Positions 11,204-22,132 of a stretch of 64,000 nucleotides of DNA are shown one piece after another. A model generated the notes under the pieces. That model was not told the origin of the DNA and ran no database searches. It worked only from the letters and a program-made list of their open reading frames with translations. Origin of the DNA: an uncultured Pelagibacteraceae bacterium (GTDB taxonomy: Bacteria; Pseudomonadota; Alphaproteobacteria; Pelagibacterales; Pelagibacteraceae); contig CACGBP010000004.1 of NCBI GenBank assembly GCA_902571375.1, positions 38,313 through 102,312 of the forward strand, given 5' to 3'. The translations under genes and the position numbers were made by a program. The stretch's first letter is position 1. Each line of letters opens with the position of its first letter.

Positions 11204-12524
11204 TTTTATCTAATAAGTGTTGATCTACTAAATAAGGAATATTTTTATTCTCTTTAATAATTGGATCAAATTTATTCCTTTTCTTAATTTCATCTTTAAA
11301 GTGTCGTAACAGACCTTGAACTGGCCAAGAAGATCCTTCACCAAAAGCACAAATAGTATGACCTTCAATTTGTTTAGTTACATCGCCTAACATATCAACC
11401 TCATCTTTTGATGCTTCACCTCTAGCCATTCTTTCAAGCATTCTCCACATCCATCCTGAACCTTCTCGACATGGTGTGCACTGACCACAACTTTCATGTT
11501 TGTAAAATCTTGCAATTCTAGCCATACATTTAATAATGTCTTGATCTTTATTTATTACAACTATCCCAGCTGTTCCTAGTCCACTTTTTTCAGCTACTAA
11601 AGAGTCAAAATCCATTGTTAATGTTTCACATTTTTCTTTTGGTATTAATGGCATGGATGATCCACCTGGAATAACAGCTTGTAAATTATCCCAGCCACCA
11701 ACTACTCCTCCAGCATGAACTTCAATCAATTCTTTTAATGGTATATTCATTTCCTCTTCAACATTACATGGGTTATTTACATTGCCAGATATACAAAAAA
11801 TTTTTGTACCTGTATTTTTTTCTCTACCTAAAGATGCAAACCATTTACCACCTCTTCGTAAAATTGTTGGAACAACAGCTATAGTTTCAACATTATTAAT
11901 TATTGTTGGACACCCATAAAGTCCTATCAATGCAGGAAAAGGTGGCTTTAATCTTGGTTGACCTTTTTTACCCTCTAAACTTTCAAGTAAAGCTGTCTCT
12001 TCTCCACAAATATAAGCGCCAGCACCATAATGAATATGAATATCTAAATCCCAACCTGTTCCAGCTGCATTTTTACCAATTAACTTTTTTTCATATGCTT
12101 CATCAATAGCTCTTTGAAGTTTTTGTCCATCTACAAAATATTCACCTCTTATATAAATATAACAAACATGTGCTTGAACTGCATACGAAGCTAACAAACA
12201 ACCTTCGATTAATTTATGTGGTTCAAATCTTAGTATATCTCTATCTTTACAAGTCCCTGGTTCTGACTCATCTGCATTGATTACCAAGTAGTGAGGTCTT
12301 GATCCTAATTCTTTAGGTGCAAAAGACCATTTTAAGCCAGTAGGAAAACCCGCTCCTCCTCTTCCTCTGAGTTGAGAGTCTTTAATTTCATTAATTATCC
12401 AATCCCTACCTTTGTCAGTAAGATCTTTTGTATTAACCCAATCACCTCTTTTTTGAGACGAGGCTACATCTGATCCTAAATCATTGTATAAATTTTTAAA
12501 TATTCTATCTTGATCTTTAAGCAT
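11196..12524 (-). CDS. nuoF: NADH-quinone oxidoreductase subunit F
   Basis: NADH-oxidising flavoprotein subunit of complex I (442 aa). It binds FMN and NADH through [15 protein letters not shown] (about residues 54-68) and a second glycine-rich region [19 protein letters not shown] near 167-185. The 4Fe-4S cluster N3 is held by [12 protein letters not shown] near 350 and a later Cys in HTICAFGEG. It overlaps nuoE and nuoG by eight bases each. Confidence 0.98.
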   Translation of the reverse strand: MLKDQDRIFKNLYNDLGSDVASSQKRGDWVNTKDLTDKGRDWIINEIKDSQLRGRGGAGFPTGLKWSFAPKELGSRPHYLVINADESEPGTCKDRDILRFEPHKLIEGCLLASYAVQAHVCYIYIRGEYFVDGQKLQRAIDEAYEKKLIGKNAAGTGWDLDIHIHYGAGAYICGEETALLESLEGKKGQPRLKPPFPALIGLYGCPTIINNVETIAVVPTILRRGGKWFASLGREKNTGTKIFCISGNVNNPCNVEEEMNIPLKELIEVHAGGVVGGWDNLQAVIPGGSSMPLIPKEKCETLTMDFDSLVAEKSGLGTAGIVVINKDQDIIKCMARIARFYKHESCGQCTPCREGSGWMWRMLERMARGEASKDEVDMLGDVTKQIEGHTICAFGEGSSWPVQGLLRHFKDEIKKRNKFDPIIKENKNIPYLVDQHLLDKNA

Positions 12525-13125
12525 TTTTTACATCCAAAAGTGTTTTTCTATTGTTTTCAGGTTCATTATTTATTCTTCCTCTGTATGAACCAGGCATAGG
12601 TTTTTCACCATTTAAAATTTTGTCTAGAATTTCTAAAGTTTTTTCCTTATCTAAATCTTCATAATAATCATCATTAATTTGCATCATAGGCGCATTCACA
12701 CAAGCGCCTAAACATTCTACCTCCATCCACGAGCAACTTTTATCAGATGATAACTCAGTCTCATTTTCAGAGATTTTTTCCTTACATGCTTCAACTAATT
12801 TATTTGCACCTCTAATCATACATGGCGTAGTGGTACAAACTTGGACAAAATATTTCCCTACTGGTGACAAATTATACATAGAATAAAAAGTAGCCACCTC
12901 ATAAACTTTTATGTAAGGCATGTTTAAAAATTTTGCGATATATTTCATTGCTGCTAAAGGTATCCAATTATTATTTTGTCTTTGAGCGATATAAAGTAAT
13001 GCCATCACAGCACTTTGTTGTTTTCCTTTTGGATAATTAGCAATAATTTTATTCGCGGCCTCTAATGAAGAAGCGTTAAATTCAAAACTTTCCGGTTGAT
13101 CTTTTGAAGGTCTTCTTAAACTCAT
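12517..13125 (-). CDS. nuoE: NADH-quinone oxidoreductase subunit E
   Basis: Thioredoxin-like 2Fe-2S subunit (cluster N1a) of complex I, 202 aa. Ligands are in CTTTPC (about residues 97-102) and CLGACVNAP (about 138-146), spaced as in the family. The N-terminus holds the usual helical bundle ([20 protein letters not shown]). The tail after residue 175 is hydrophilic. It overlaps nuoD by four bases at its start and nuoF by eight at its end. Confidence 0.97.
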   Translation of the reverse strand: MSLRRPSKDQPESFEFNASSLEAANKIIANYPKGKQQSAVMALLYIAQRQNNNWIPLAAMKYIAKFLNMPYIKVYEVATFYSMYNLSPVGKYFVQVCTTTPCMIRGANKLVEACKEKISENETELSSDKSCSWMEVECLGACVNAPMMQINDDYYEDLDKEKTLEILDKILNGEKPMPGSYRGRINNEPENNRKTLLDVKNA

Positions 13126-14297
13126 CTATCAACCTCCCCAAAAACTATATCTAAAGAACCAAGAACAGCGGGCACATCTGCAAGCATGTGTCCTTTAATT
13201 AAGTAATCCATTGATTGTAAGTGAGAAAATCCTGGTGCTCTAATCTTACATTTATATGGTTTACTTGAACCATCAGAGATTAGGTAAACGCCAAACTCAC
13301 CTTTTGGTGCTTCGACAGCAGTATAAATTTCATCTTTTGGTACACGATATCCCTCTGTAAATAACTTAAAATGATGGATCAAAGCTTCCATAGATTGTTT
13401 TATTTCTTTTTTTGAAGGTGGAGATATTTTTCCATCAAAAGTTTTTATTGGTCCTTTTTCCATTTTTGCTAAACATTGTTTGATAATAGAAACACTTTCT
13501 TTCATTTCCTCAATTCTACATAAGTATCTATCATAGCAATCACCATTTTTTCCCACAGGAATTTTAAATTCTAATTGATCATAACAATCATAAGGTTGAG
13601 ATTTTCTTAAATCCCACGGAACTCCTGAGCCTCTAATCATTACGCCACTAAATGAATAATCAAGTGCATCCTCTTTTGATACAACCCCTATATCAACATT
13701 TCTTTGTTTAAAAATTCTATTATCAGTTAAAAGGTTTTCTAAATCATTTATTATTTTTGGAAAAGTTTTGCAAAATTTAGCGATATCTGTTTCTAAACCT
13801 GCTGGTAGATCTTGATGAACTCCACCTGCTCTAAAATAATTTGCATGTAACCTTGATCCTGAGGCTCTTTCATAAAAAGTCATTAATGTTTCTCGTTCCT
13901 CAAACCCCCATAAAGAAGGTGTTAAAGCCCCAACATCTAATGCTTGTGTTGTAACATTGAGAATATGACTTAAAATTCTCCCAATCTCACAAAACATTAC
14001 TCTTATAAATTGTGCTCTAATTGGGACATCAATATTCAATATTTTTTCAATTGCTAATGCAAAAGCGTGCTCTTGATTCATTGGAGCAACGTAATCAAGA
14101 CGATCAAAATATGGAACTGCTTGCATATAGGTTTTATTTTCAATGAGTTTTTCAGTTCCACGATGTAATAAACCAATATGTGGATCTGCTTTTTCAACTA
14201 CTTCACCATCTAGTTCGAGTATAAGTCTTAAAACACCATGTGCAGCTGGATGTTGCGGTCCAAAATTTAAATTTAAATTTTTAATTTTTTTTGTCAT
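13122..14297 (-). CDS. nuoD: NADH-quinone oxidoreductase subunit D
   Basis: Subunit of complex I that forms the quinone-reduction site with NuoB; it descends from the large subunit of NiFe hydrogenases. I chose the ATG at 14297 (391 aa), so the protein begins [21 protein letters not shown]. The frame stays open to an upstream ATG at 14375, but that would add 26 non-family residues and overlap nuoC by 95 bases. With the chosen start the overlap is 17 bases. Signatures: [13 protein letters not shown] at the N-terminus, [14 protein letters not shown] near 46, and [11 protein letters not shown]-type sequence near the C-terminus. Confidence 0.96.
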   Translation of the reverse strand: MTKKIKNLNLNFGPQHPAAHGVLRLILELDGEVVEKADPHIGLLHRGTEKLIENKTYMQAVPYFDRLDYVAPMNQEHAFALAIEKILNIDVPIRAQFIRVMFCEIGRILSHILNVTTQALDVGALTPSLWGFEERETLMTFYERASGSRLHANYFRAGGVHQDLPAGLETDIAKFCKTFPKIINDLENLLTDNRIFKQRNVDIGVVSKEDALDYSFSGVMIRGSGVPWDLRKSQPYDCYDQLEFKIPVGKNGDCYDRYLCRIEEMKESVSIIKQCLAKMEKGPIKTFDGKISPPSKKEIKQSMEALIHHFKLFTEGYRVPKDEIYTAVEAPKGEFGVYLISDGSSKPYKCKIRAPGFSHLQSMDYLIKGHMLADVPAVLGSLDIVFGEVDR

Positions 14298-14886
14298 TGT
14301 TATCTGTTTGCTCTTTAATATATTTTGTTCCTTCCCATGGACTTTCGTAATCAAAATTTCTATAATTTTGTTCAAGTTTTACCGGTTCATTAATAACTTT
14401 TTTTTGATCTTCACTATATCTGACTTCTGTATGACCAGTTAAAGGGAAATCTTTTCTTAAAGGATGACCTTCAAAACCATAGTCTGTAAGAATTCTTCTT
14501 AAATCTGGATGATCCTTGAAATTAACCCCATACATATCAAACACTTCTCTCTCCATCCAATTAGCTGATGGAAAAATTGAAGTTAAAGAGGAAATAACCT
14601 CGTTTTCATTTATTCTATACGTTAAAATTATTCTTTGATTAAATTCATGACTCAAAAATAAATACACAACTTTAAAACGTTGAGTTTCTTCTGGATAATC
14701 AACAACTGTGATATCAATTAACTGTCTAAATTTTGTGTCTTTGTTTGTTTTTATAAATAATGTTACATCAATTAAATCCTCTTTATCTATCTCAACATAA
14801 ATCTGATTATGCTTAATTAATGACTTATTAATTTTAGTACCAAGCTCAGAATTAATTTTTTTTTCTAAATCAATTAAATTATTCAT
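14281..14886 (-). CDS. nuoC: NADH-quinone oxidoreductase subunit C
   Basis: Peripheral-arm 30-kDa subunit of complex I (201 aa) that stabilises the NuoD/NuoB/NuoI region. The diagnostic segment is [40 protein letters not shown] (residues about 113-152). The gene is separate from nuoD, unlike the fused E. coli nuoCD. It begins two bases after nuoB ends. Confidence 0.97.
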   Translation of the reverse strand: MNNLIDLEKKINSELGTKINKSLIKHNQIYVEIDKEDLIDVTLFIKTNKDTKFRQLIDITVVDYPEETQRFKVVYLFLSHEFNQRIILTYRINENEVISSLTSIFPSANWMEREVFDMYGVNFKDHPDLRRILTDYGFEGHPLRKDFPLTGHTEVRYSEDQKKVINEPVKLEQNYRNFDYESPWEGTKYIKEQTDNNDKKN

Positions 14887-14888
14887 CT

Positions 14889-15404
14889 TTATCTATTAAA
14901 TGATCCTTTATTTCTAATTTTTTTTTGTAATTGCATTATTCCATATAACAATGCTTCAGCAGAGGGAGGACAACCTGGAACGTAAACATCTACAGGCACA
15001 ATACGATCACAGCCTCTTACTACAGAATATGAATAATGATAATATCCTCCACCATTAGCACAACTGCCCATTGATATGACATATCTTGGTTCTGGCATTT
15101 GATCATAAACTTTTCTTAATGCAGGAGCCATTTTATTTGTCAAAGTACCTGCTACAATCATTACATCAGATTGTCTTGGCGAACCTCTCGGTGCAGCACC
15201 AAATCTTTCAAGATCATATCTTGGCATAGCTGTTTGCATCATCTCAACTGCACAACAGGCTAGACCAAAAGTCATCCAGTGCAAAGATCCAGATCTTGAC
15301 CAATTAACTAAATTTTCAAATGAAGTAGTTATAAAACCATTCTTACTGAAATCTTCAGCAAGTTGTTTAAATTCATCAGGTACTTGATCTAATTTATTTT
15401 TCAT
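14889..15404 (-). CDS. nuoB: NADH-quinone oxidoreductase subunit B
   Basis: Holds the terminal cluster N2 of complex I, the direct donor to quinone (171 aa). The ligands include the unusual adjacent cysteines in [11 protein letters not shown] (near residue 50), MGSCANGGG near 113 and VPGCPP near 144. Its size is typical. It lies between nuoA (10-base gap) and nuoC (2-base gap). Confidence 0.98.
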   Translation of the reverse strand: MKNKLDQVPDEFKQLAEDFSKNGFITTSFENLVNWSRSGSLHWMTFGLACCAVEMMQTAMPRYDLERFGAAPRGSPRQSDVMIVAGTLTNKMAPALRKVYDQMPEPRYVISMGSCANGGGYYHYSYSVVRGCDRIVPVDVYVPGCPPSAEALLYGIMQLQKKIRNKGSFNR

Positions 15405-15414
15405 TAAAAAAATT

Positions 15415-15783
15415 TTATTCCCAGTCTAATGCACCTTTTTTCCATTCATAAATAAATCCTACTGTAAGTATGAATAAAAAAATCATCATTGACATAAAAC
15501 CTAAGATACCAATACTTCCAAGAGATATCGCCCACGGAAATAAAAATGCAATTTCAAGATCGAAAATTATAAATAATATTGCAACTAAATAAAACCTTAC
15601 ATCAAATTCCATTCTTGAATCTTGGAACGGTTCAAATCCACACTCATAAGCTGATAGCTTCTCTGGATCAGGGTTTTTTGGAGATAAGATAAAATTTATT
15701 ACTATAAACGCACAACTAAGTCCTAATGCTATAATTAAGAACAAAATTATAGGTAAATAATCTTTTAAAAATTCCGCAGTCAT
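15415..15783 (-). CDS. nuoA: NADH-quinone oxidoreductase subunit A
   Basis: Three-helix membrane subunit of complex I (122 aa) and first gene of the nuo operon. Signatures: SAYECGFEP near residues 44-52 (with the Cys that lines the quinone channel) and [23 protein letters not shown] near 64-86. A short AT-rich leader (about 105 bases) separates it from tRNA-Asp upstream. That leader holds the small inverted repeat TGATAA-CAA-TTATCA at 15858-15872, but I found no convincing pair of promoter boxes. Confidence 0.97.
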   Translation of the reverse strand: MTAEFLKDYLPIILFLIIALGLSCAFIVINFILSPKNPDPEKLSAYECGFEPFQDSRMEFDVRFYLVAILFIIFDLEIAFLFPWAISLGSIGILGFMSMMIFLFILTVGFIYEWKKGALDWE

Positions 15784-15889
15784 GGAGGAATATATATCAT
15801 TTTTTATAGCTAGAAGAAGTGGTGTTAGGTCACATTTTTAAGAATATACAGGTCAATTGATAACAATTATCAGCTTTAAATTAGAGAAG

Positions 15890-15966
15890 TGGCGGGAGTG
15901 AAGGGACTCGAACCCTCGACCTATCGCGTGACAGGCGATCGCTCTAACCAACTGAGCTACACCCCC
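15890..15966 (-). tRNA. tRNA-Asp (anticodon GTC)
   Basis: Read on the minus strand the 77 bases fold into a complete cloverleaf. The seven-pair acceptor stem GGGGGTG/CACTCCC has one G-T pair, the discriminator base is G and the 3' CCA is encoded. The D-arm is AGCTCAGTTGGTTAGAGC, the anticodon loop centres on CTGTCAC (GTC, aspartate) and the T-loop is GGTTCGAGTCC. The G discriminator suits tRNA-Asp. It lies just upstream of nuoA and downstream of tRNA-Val on the same strand. Confidence 0.96.
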
Positions 15967-15980
15967 ACTTTTGATTCTTT

Positions 15981-16056
15981 TGGTGGGCAGTAAAGGACTC
16001 GAACCTTTGACCCCCTCGGTGTAAACGAGATGCTCTACCAACTGAGCTAACCGCCC
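15981..16056 (-). tRNA. tRNA-Val (anticodon TAC)
   Basis: On the minus strand 76 bases form a full cloverleaf. The acceptor stem GGGCGGT/ACTGCCC has a single G-T pair, the discriminator is A and CCA is encoded. The anticodon loop is GTTTACA with anticodon TAC (valine), and the T-arm reads AGGTTCGAGTCCT. It is 14 bases from tRNA-Asp, so the pair is probably one transcript. Confidence 0.96.
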
Positions 16057-16133
16057 GAAACCAAAATGTCCGTTATATCTATTAGTAAAATAAGGTCAAG
16101 ATTAATTAGTTGTTATAAATAAAAGATAATTTT

Positions 16134-16253
16134 TTAAAATCCACCTCTCCAATTATTTTTGGAGTTAAAATTATCCTCTTCTGTTTTAGAGGTCGGTCGC
16201 GTTAAATAGAAAGTTATAAAAACTACACATAACAAAATTATAAATAGTTCCAT
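16134..16253 (-). CDS. 39-aa single-span membrane microprotein after lon
   Basis: An open frame of 39 codons begins nine bases downstream of the lon stop on the same strand. It encodes MELFIILLCVVFITFYLT, one membrane span, followed by a charged tail that starts RPTSKTEEDNFN and ends in WRGGF. It is not a recognised family. Its sequence is clearly related to the microprotein at 35213-35332: both have a hydrophobic N-terminus, then an RP, a K, an E-x-D, an aromatic-Asn pair and a K..W pattern at matching positions. That paralogy is the main reason to believe it is a gene. Function unknown. Confidence 0.6.
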   Translation of the reverse strand: MELFIILLCVVFITFYLTRPTSKTEEDNFNSKNNWRGGF

Positions 16254-16261
16254 AAAAAAAT

Positions 16262-18640
16262 TTATTGAATGCTTGCTTGAGACTTATCGTCTTTTTTTGA
16301 AATATCAACTTCAACCCACTCCGTTTTTTTAAGTTCTTTGGTCAAAGCAATTTTTAAAACTTCATCAGCATACTCAACAGGTGTTATTTTAATTTCGTCA
16401 ATTATTTTTTTAGGCATATCAACTAAATCTTTCTCATTTTCTTTTGGTATCAAAACTTCTTTAATTCCTGCTCTATGAGCTGCAATAAGTTTTTCTTTTA
16501 AACCACCAATTGGCAATACCTGACCAGTCAAAGTAACTTCACCTGTCATCGCAACATCTCTTTTAACAGGAATATTTGTTATAGAAGATACAATAGATGT
16601 GACCATACCAATCCCCGCTGATGGACCATCTTTTGGAGTAGCTCCTTCAGGAACATGAATGTGAAAGTCTTTTTTCTCAAATAACGGAGGAATTATTCCA
16701 TATTCCAAGCATTTAGATCTAACAAAAGATTTTGCAGCTTTTACAGACTCTTGCATTACATCTCCAAGTTTACCAGTTATTTGCATCCTACCTTTACCCG
16801 GCATTGTTGCGGTTTCTATTTTTAAAATTTCTCCACCATATTCTGTCCACGCTAATCCAATAACTATTCCAACTCTATTTTCAGTTTCTAATTCACCTGA
16901 TTTAAACTTTGGAACACCTAAAAAATCTGACAAATTATCTTTATTAATCTTAACTTCTTTTTCTTCGCCAGAAACAACTTTTTTAACAACTTTTCTTGCT
17001 ACTTTAGAAATTTCTCTTTCTAAATTTCTAACACCTGACTCTTTTGTGTAGCTTCTAATAATTTCTTGAATGATATTATCTTGTAAAATCATTTCTTTTT
17101 CTTTAACACCATTATCTTTAATTTGTTTTGGTAATAAATATTTGTTCGCAATATTTATTTTTTCATCCTCTGTATAACCTGCAAGTCTAATAACTTCCAT
17201 TCTATCTAATAAAGGAGGAAGGATATTTAGAGTATTAGCAGTGGTCACAAACATTACATCAGACAAATCATAATCAACCTCTAAGTAATGATCGTTAAAA
17301 GATGTATTTTGTTCGGGATCTAATGCTTCCAACAGAGCTGATGATGGGTCACCTCTGTAATCATTACCAATTTTATCAATTTCATCTAAAAGAATTAAAG
17401 GATTTTTAGTTCCTGCTTTTTTCATCATTTGAATTATTTTACCTGGTAAAGATCCAATGTATGTTCTTCTATGTCCTCTTATTTCAGCTTCATCTCTCAT
17501 TCCTCCAACAGACATTCTAACAAATTCTCTATTGGTAGCTTTTGCGATTGATTTTCCTAATGAGGTTTTACCTACTCCAGGTGGACCTACTAAACATAAA
17601 ATTGGCCCTTTGATTTTTTCCATTCTTTTTTGAACAGCTAAGAATTCTATTATTCTCTCTTTTACCTTCTCTAAACCAAAGTGATCTTTATCTAAAATAT
17701 CTAAAGCTTTTTTTAAATCAATATCAACATCACTTTTTTTATGCCATGGTAATTCTGTCATCCAATCCAAATAATTTCTAACAACAGTAGCTTCAGCTGA
17801 CATTGGACTCATATTTTTTAACTTTTTAAGTTCTTGTAAACACTTTTTTTCTACTTCTTTTGGCATTTTAGCTTTTAATATAGCTTTGTTTAAACTTGTA
17901 CTTTCGTCTTTGCCATCTTCAATTTCGCCTAATTCTTTCTGTATAGCTTTAAGCTGCTCATTTAAATAATACTCTCTCTGAGTCTTTTCCATCTGAGTTT
18001 TAACTCTACCTCTAATTCTTTTTTCAACTCCAATTATACTAGTTTCGTTTTCCATTATTTTAATAATTGCATTCAATCTTTTCTTTACATCTGCAGTCTC
18101 AAAAATTTGTTGTTTTTCCGATATTGTTGCGGTTATATGAGATGCTATATTGTCTGCAATTTGTGATGGTTCCTTGATTTGCTTAATACTGTTAATAGTT
18201 TCACTAGAAATTTTCTTATTAATTGAAGTTAATTTTTCTAATCTTCTCAGAGCTGTAGCAGCTAAAGGATAAAGATCTTCATCATCTAATACAATATCAT
18301 TGTAAGGTGTGTAGTCACATGTAATAAATTTTTCATTATCTTTAAAATCGAGAATCTTAACTCTCTTTATACCCTCAACTAAGACTTTTACTGTTCCATC
18401 TGGCAATTTTAACAACTGCAAAATATTACCTTCACAGCCGTACATAAAAATATCGGTTTTTTTAGGATCATCTATTTCCGAATTTTTTTGCGTCACTAAA
18501 ATGATTTTTTTGTCTTTCTTCATCACTTCATTTAATGCAGATATTGATTTGTCTCTTCCAACAAACAGTGGAATTACCATACTTGGAAATACCACAATAT
18601 CTCTCAAAGGTAATAATGGTAAAGAAATTTTGACGTCCAT
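16262..18640 (-). CDS. lon: ATP-dependent Lon protease
   Basis: AAA+ serine protease that degrades misfolded and regulatory proteins in the cytoplasm. The 792-aa chain has the substrate-binding N-domain opening LPLLPLRDIVVFP (residues 6-18). The Walker A is GPPGVGKT near 355, the Walker B is ILLDEIDK near 418, and the Lon S16 protease domain carries the catalytic Ser in PKDGPSAGIG near 681 and Lys about 43 residues later in GGLKEKLIAAHRAG. Length is normal. It stands 60 bases downstream of clpX on the same strand, an arrangement typical of alphaproteobacteria. Confidence 0.98.
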   Translation of the reverse strand: MDVKISLPLLPLRDIVVFPSMVIPLFVGRDKSISALNEVMKKDKKIILVTQKNSEIDDPKKTDIFMYGCEGNILQLLKLPDGTVKVLVEGIKRVKILDFKDNEKFITCDYTPYNDIVLDDEDLYPLAATALRRLEKLTSINKKISSETINSIKQIKEPSQIADNIASHITATISEKQQIFETADVKKRLNAIIKIMENETSIIGVEKRIRGRVKTQMEKTQREYYLNEQLKAIQKELGEIEDGKDESTSLNKAILKAKMPKEVEKKCLQELKKLKNMSPMSAEATVVRNYLDWMTELPWHKKSDVDIDLKKALDILDKDHFGLEKVKERIIEFLAVQKRMEKIKGPILCLVGPPGVGKTSLGKSIAKATNREFVRMSVGGMRDEAEIRGHRRTYIGSLPGKIIQMMKKAGTKNPLILLDEIDKIGNDYRGDPSSALLEALDPEQNTSFNDHYLEVDYDLSDVMFVTTANTLNILPPLLDRMEVIRLAGYTEDEKINIANKYLLPKQIKDNGVKEKEMILQDNIIQEIIRSYTKESGVRNLEREISKVARKVVKKVVSGEEKEVKINKDNLSDFLGVPKFKSGELETENRVGIVIGLAWTEYGGEILKIETATMPGKGRMQITGKLGDVMQESVKAAKSFVRSKCLEYGIIPPLFEKKDFHIHVPEGATPKDGPSAGIGMVTSIVSSITNIPVKRDVAMTGEVTLTGQVLPIGGLKEKLIAAHRAGIKEVLIPKENEKDLVDMPKKIIDEIKITPVEYADEVLKIALTKELKKTEWVEVDISKKDDKSQASIQ

Positions 18641-18700
18641 AGGTAGAATATGGATATTATAAATTATATTTCAACATCTTTTTCCTGTTTATTAAGGATA

Positions 18701-19966
18701 TTAAGCCGCTGATGTTTTGTCTGTTTTAGATTTATCAGTTTTTGAGTGCACTATAATAGGTTGAGATTGGCCTTTTACAGTAGAAGCGTCAATTATAACT
18801 TCCTCTATATTTTCTTGACTCGGTAAATCGTACATAGTTTTTAAGAGTATATTTTCCAATATTGACCTCAACCCTCTAGCTCCAGTTTTTTTTCTAATTG
18901 CTTTCAAAGCTATTTCTTTTAAAGCATTATCTTTAAAAATAAGTTTTGCACCGTCAAGTTTAAACAATTCCTGATATTGTTTTGTTAAAGAGTTTTTTGG
19001 TTCTTGTAAAATTTTTATAAGCGATTTCTCATCAAGATCTTCTAAAGTTGCTATCATAGGTAAACGACCAATAAACTCTGGTATTAAACCATATTTTAAC
19101 AAATCCTCTGGTTCTAATCCCTTCATCCATTCACCAGTTTTTTTATCTTGAGTATTTTTTACGTCAGCACCAAATCCTATTGAAGTACCTTTGTCTCTTT
19201 GAGAAATAATCTTATCAAGGCCAGCAAATGCACCTCCACAAATAAATAAAATATTTGTTGTATCAACTTGCAAAAATTCTTGTTGAGGATGTTTTCTACC
19301 ACCTTGGGGAGGAACACTAGCAATAGTTCCTTCCATAATTTTTAATAAAGCTTGTTGAACACCTTCACCTGAAACATCTCTTGTAATTGATGGATTTTCA
19401 GATTTTCTACTTATCTTATCAACCTCGTCAATGTAAACTATTCCTCTTTGAGCCTTTTCAACATTATAATCTGCAGCTTGTAATAATTTTAGAATTATAT
19501 TTTCAACATCTTCACCAACATAACCAGCTTCTGTTAAAGTAGTAGCATCTGCCATTGTAAATGGAACATCTAAAATTCTTGCCAATGTTTGAGCTAATAA
19601 AGTTTTTCCACACCCAGTCGGACCTACTAATAAAATATTTGATTTTGCAAGTTCAACATTCTTACTTGTCTTATTTTCATAATTTAATCTTTTATAATGA
19701 TTGTGAACTGCAACTGATAAAACTTTTTTTGCGTGGCTTTGACCTATTACATAATCGTCTAACACAGAACAAATTTCTTTTGGAGAAGGTAGACCATCTT
19801 GATGTTTAACAAAAGTATCTTTACTTTCCTCTTTTATGATATCCATACAAAGTTCAACACATTCATCACATATAAAAACTGTTGGACCAGCAATCAATTT
19901 TCTTACTTCATGTTGACTCTTTCCACAAAAAGAGCAGTACAGAATATTTTTGTTATTATTACTCAT
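18701..19966 (-). CDS. clpX: ClpX unfoldase, ATP-binding subunit of ClpXP
   Basis: AAA+ hexameric unfoldase that feeds tagged substrates to ClpP. The 421-aa protein begins with the zinc-binding domain [11 protein letters not shown]...CDECVELC (about residues 11-40). It has Walker A GPTGCGKT near 115, Walker [10 protein letters not shown] near 180, and the pore and sensor segments [11 protein letters not shown] and [10 protein letters not shown]. The IGF-type ClpP-docking loop is visible as TSIGFGADV near 266. It follows clpP by 89 bases. Confidence 0.98.
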   Translation of the reverse strand: MSNNNKNILYCSFCGKSQHEVRKLIAGPTVFICDECVELCMDIIKEESKDTFVKHQDGLPSPKEICSVLDDYVIGQSHAKKVLSVAVHNHYKRLNYENKTSKNVELAKSNILLVGPTGCGKTLLAQTLARILDVPFTMADATTLTEAGYVGEDVENIILKLLQAADYNVEKAQRGIVYIDEVDKISRKSENPSITRDVSGEGVQQALLKIMEGTIASVPPQGGRKHPQQEFLQVDTTNILFICGGAFAGLDKIISQRDKGTSIGFGADVKNTQDKKTGEWMKGLEPEDLLKYGLIPEFIGRLPMIATLEDLDEKSLIKILQEPKNSLTKQYQELFKLDGAKLIFKDNALKEIALKAIRKKTGARGLRSILENILLKTMYDLPSQENIEEVIIDASTVKGQSQPIIVHSKTDKSKTDKTSAA

Positions 19967-20055
19967 AAATTTTTAAACGAATCAATTTAATTACTTTATT
20001 ATAATTGAGTCATACTAATCAAGTTTCGAATATGTTTAATTCAATATATGGTAGT

Positions 20056-20667
20056 TTAAGATCTTTTTTCCACTACTTCATCTATCAAGCCAAATGATTT
20101 AGCTGTTTCAGCAGTCATAAAATTATCTCGCTCAAGAGCAGATTTAATTTCTTCAACAGTTTTGCCTGTATGTTTTGAGTAAATTTCATTCAGCCTTTTT
20201 TTTAATGAAAGGACTTCATTCGCATGAATTTCAATATCTGTTGCTTGACCTTGAAAACCAGCAGAAGGTTGGTGTACCATTATTCTTGAATTTGGAAGAG
20301 AAAATCTTTTTCCTTTTGTTCCAGCAGCAAGTAAAAATGATCCCATAGAGGCCGCTTGACCAATGCATAAAGTTGAAATATCTGGTTTGATATATTGCAT
20401 TGTGTCGTAAATACCTAAACCAGCAGTTACTAAGCCACCAGGACTATTTATATAAAGATAAATTTCTTTTTTTGGATCTTCTGCTTCTAAAAACAAAAGT
20501 TGTGCAGTCACTAAAGAAGCGACATTATCATTTATTTGTCCTGTTAAAAAAATAATTCTTTCTTTCAACAATCTTGAATAAATATCGTAAGCTCTTTCTC
20601 CTTTACTTGATTGCTCAACAACCATTGGCACTAGACTGCTCATGTGTTCAGATAATTTATTTGTCAT
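20056..20667 (-). CDS. clpP: ATP-dependent Clp protease proteolytic subunit
   Basis: Serine peptidase that forms the double-heptameric chamber of ClpXP. The 203-aa protein has the catalytic triad in canonical context: Ser107 in GQAASMGS, His132 in MVHQPSAG and Asp181 in ERDNFMT. The N-terminal [23 protein letters not shown] stretch is the usual self-processed propeptide and axial loop. It starts 33 bases downstream of the trigger factor gene, giving the conserved order tig-clpP-clpX-lon. Confidence 0.98.
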   Translation of the reverse strand: MTNKLSEHMSSLVPMVVEQSSKGERAYDIYSRLLKERIIFLTGQINDNVASLVTAQLLFLEAEDPKKEIYLYINSPGGLVTAGLGIYDTMQYIKPDISTLCIGQAASMGSFLLAAGTKGKRFSLPNSRIMVHQPSAGFQGQATDIEIHANEVLSLKKRLNEIYSKHTGKTVEEIKSALERDNFMTAETAKSFGLIDEVVEKRS

Positions 20668-20700
20668 AAAAGTGATTCGTACTACTTATACAACTTGAGA

Positions 20701-22122
20701 TTACTTTTTGCTAACTTTTTTTGTTTTTTTCTTAACTGTCTTAGCTTTTGTAGATTTGGTCACTGTTTTTTTGGGACTTACTTTTTTTGTTTCGGTCTTT
20801 TTTTGTTCTTCTTTATTTGTATCTAACTCTTGCTTCTGTGAATCTTTAAGAATTTTTTCTGCCTCATCTTTTGTAATTTCCTTTTTAGAAGATTTTCCTT
20901 TTTGTTTAATAGAATTTAAAATTTTTTCTTCATAAACAGTACCTCTTAAGCTGGCTAGTGCACTTGGATTTTTTTTATAAAAATCCATTACCATTTTTTC
21001 CTGGCCTGGCATCATTTGTATCTGCTTTTGTACTTCCATTTGAAGCTCTTGTTCTGTAACTTTTATCTGATTTTGTTCACCAAACTCGTTTAAAATTAAA
21101 CCAACTTTAATTCTTTTTTTTGCTATTTCCTCAAAATTACTTTTACTTTTCTTAGCATCTTCCTCTGACATTCCTTGAGAAAGTATTTTTACCTCTTCAG
21201 CAAGTAAATTTTCAGGTATTTCAGTTACCTTAAATTTTTCAATTTCTTTTAATATTTGGTTTTTAGTTAATCTATCTAAAGAATTTTTATATTCATCATT
21301 GATCTGTTTTGATATTAAAGTTTTAAGATCATTTAAATCTTTTGCTCCAAGATTTTTTGCAAATTGATCATCAATTTTTACTTCATCTGGATTTTTTACA
21401 GCTGATATTGAACATTTAAATTTTGCTTTTTTATTAATTAATTCTTTTTCAGGAAAATTTTCAGGTAAAACTGCCTCTACAATTTTTTCATCACCTTTTT
21501 TTGCTCCAATTAGTTGCTTATCAAACCCTTTTAAAAATAAATCTTTACCAAGTGTTAATTGAGTATTTTTTCCTTCTCCACCTTTAAAAGTTTTATCATC
21601 AATTGTTGCGTTATAATCAAAAACAATAAGATCCCCTTCTTTTGCTTTAACATTATCTGCAGCATCTTTGAAACTTGGTTGATTTTTTGCTATCTCACTA
21701 ATTCTTTTGTCAGTTTCTTTTTGATCTATTTTGACTGTATATTCATCAAACTTGATATTTTCTATTGATTTTAATTCTACTTTAGGAAGTTCAGTTACAG
21801 ACAATACATATTCTAAATCTTTATCTTCACCATATGTTTTAAGATCTAATTTAGGTTGACCAGCTGGTTTAATTTTATTTTCCGATAGTGCTTTCGTTGA
21901 TGTTTCTTTTAAAACTTTATCTAAAACTTCTCCAAAGATTGCTTTACCAAACTGTCGTTTTAAAACTTCTCTTGGAACCTTGCCTGGTCTAAAACCCTTT
22001 AGATTAACAGTGCCTTTAATCTCCTCATATTTTTCATCCATGTAATTATTCATTGTCTTTTTATCGACAAAAACTTTTACATCTTTGTTTAAACCTTTTT
22101 TATTTTCTATTGTGACTTTCAT
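20701..22122 (-). CDS. tig: Trigger factor, ribosome-associated chaperone and prolyl isomerase
   Basis: Binds the ribosome exit tunnel and cradles nascent chains. The N-terminal ribosome-binding domain carries the signature region GFRPGKVPREVLKRQFG (residues about 44-60), a variant of the usual GFRxGKxP motif. The FKBP-like isomerase domain spans about 155-245 (EGDLIVFDYNATIDDKTFKGG) and the C-terminal helical cradle follows. At 473 aa it is about 40 longer than E. coli; the extra is a low-complexity Lys/Thr tail from about residue 430 to the end. The tRNA-Leu gene ends 11 bases upstream of the start. Confidence 0.97.
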   Translation of the reverse strand: MKVTIENKKGLNKDVKVFVDKKTMNNYMDEKYEEIKGTVNLKGFRPGKVPREVLKRQFGKAIFGEVLDKVLKETSTKALSENKIKPAGQPKLDLKTYGEDKDLEYVLSVTELPKVELKSIENIKFDEYTVKIDQKETDKRISEIAKNQPSFKDAADNVKAKEGDLIVFDYNATIDDKTFKGGEGKNTQLTLGKDLFLKGFDKQLIGAKKGDEKIVEAVLPENFPEKELINKKAKFKCSISAVKNPDEVKIDDQFAKNLGAKDLNDLKTLISKQINDEYKNSLDRLTKNQILKEIEKFKVTEIPENLLAEEVKILSQGMSEEDAKKSKSNFEEIAKKRIKVGLILNEFGEQNQIKVTEQELQMEVQKQIQMMPGQEKMVMDFYKKNPSALASLRGTVYEEKILNSIKQKGKSSKKEITKDEAEKILKDSQKQELDTNKEEQKKTETKKVSPKKTVTKSTKAKTVKKKTKKVSKK

Positions 22123-22132
22123 ACTATTTTAA

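Noticed and set aside
14298-14375. Longer nuoD start at 14375
   Set aside because: It would add 26 unrelated residues and overlap nuoC by 95 bases; family sequence begins at the ATG at 14297.
15853-16041. 62-aa minus-strand open frame
   Set aside because: It reads straight through tRNA-Asp and part of tRNA-Val; the protein-like sequence is translated tRNA.
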